Source of the DNA: Cupriavidus lacunae
Lineage (GTDB): Bacteria > Pseudomonadota > Gammaproteobacteria > Burkholderiales > Burkholderiaceae
NCBI RefSeq assembly: GCF_003353055.1
Contig: NZ_QKWJ01000068.1
Coordinates: 1-39,827, forward strand
Direction of reading: 5' to 3'
Length of the DNA stretch: 39,827 nt
The notes under the pieces are model-generated. The model was not told where the DNA came from. It did no database searches and was given only the letters and a program-made list of their open reading frames with translations. Below are positions 39,729 through 39,827 of this stretch, piece after piece; the first letter of the stretch is position 1, and each line of letters starts with the position of its first letter. Made by a program: the position numbers and the translations under genes.

Positions 39729-39827
39729 TCAGTGATGGGGTTGTGTGAAGCGATCCTCGTAGAGGATCGCGAACTGGTTCATGGCCGCTTTCCAGTCGTG
39801 CGTGGCGCTGCCCCACTTGCAGGTGAT
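39729..39827 (-). CDS. IS256-family transposase, C-terminal fragment
   Basis: The minus strand encodes the last 32 residues of a transposase, including HDWKAAMNQFAILYEDRF, the conserved C-terminal ending of IS256/Mutator-type transposases, followed by TQPHH and a TGA stop (39731-39729). The DDE catalytic residues lie outside the window. Whether the element is intact cannot be judged from this fragment. Confidence 0.8.
   Translation of the reverse strand: MTCKWGSATHDWKAAMNQFAILYEDRFTQPHH

Larger units (their letters stand above)
39657..39827 (-). mobile_element. Right-edge portion of an IS256-family insertion sequence
   Basis: The stretch GGTGTCAGGATTTTTGTGTG (from about 39662) has the form of an IS256-family terminal inverted repeat, and a transposase 3' end reads inward from the right window edge. 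The element boundary is therefore near 39657-39661, with the rest beyond the window. The G-run makes the exact first base uncertain, and the target-site duplication cannot be checked because the other end is not visible. Confidence 0.75.

Overview
The window reads as chromosomal DNA from a Burkholderiales beta-proteobacterium, most likely Cupriavidus or a close relative. The reasons are the high GC content with C/G-ending codons, a Bug-type (tripartite tricarboxylate) periplasmic receptor, many small catabolic cassettes each with its own regulator, and aromatic-oxygenase and polyamine genes. This placement is inference from gene content; no rRNA or other phylogenetic marker is present. I saw no tRNA, rRNA, CRISPR array or prophage. 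An IS256-family element enters at the right edge.

Layout. 1-6.3 kb: the end of an unidentified gene, an orphan OmpR-type response regulator, a Bug receptor, a small zinc-ribbon protein, and two transporter/regulator pairs (DMT exporter with a divergent MarR regulator; Fsr-type MFS exporter with a divergent AraC regulator). 6.3-13.8 kb: a probable catabolic regulon around a GntR/FCD regulator. An M20 amidohydrolase and a fumarylacetoacetate-hydrolase-fold enzyme lie on the minus strand. An ACS-type MFS importer, an exported serine hydrolase, an Asp/Glu-racemase-superfamily enzyme with an arylmalonate-decarboxylase-like active site, and a beta-class glutathione transferase lie on the plus strand. 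13.8-22.4 kb: secreted glutathione peroxidase, DHA2 drug exporter, Rieske oxygenase, CBS-pair protein, a TetR regulator broken by a 4-bp tandem duplication beside a DUF2855 gene, DbpA RNA helicase and a DUF72 protein.

22.4-31.4 kb: a DUF4382 lipoprotein, a chemoreceptor, a class II Fic protein with a possibly leaderless promoter inside inverted repeats, a MerR-controlled methyltransferase/DUF2938 pair, a membrane-anchored Mrr-type nuclease, a MazG-like pyrophosphohydrolase and an ICMT-like methyltransferase. 31.5-35.5 kb: IclR regulator, a complete polar amino-acid ABC transporter and formimidoylglutamase (HutG), which look like one uptake-and-hydrolysis unit for formiminoglutamate or histidine.

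35.6-39.5 kb: the most interesting block. Homospermidine synthase is translationally coupled to a stand-alone glutathionylspermidine-synthetase-like ATP-grasp ligase, followed by DUF1190 (YgiB/YjfM-like) and DUF350 (YjfL-like) envelope proteins. This suggests a system that makes homospermidine and ligates it to a peptide or other acyl partner, linked to the envelope. The IS256-family end lies just beyond it.

Two cross-cutting patterns stand out. Several genes have a -10-like hexamer so close to the start codon that their mRNAs may be leaderless. Several plus-strand genes switch to G/T-ending codons toward their 3' ends.
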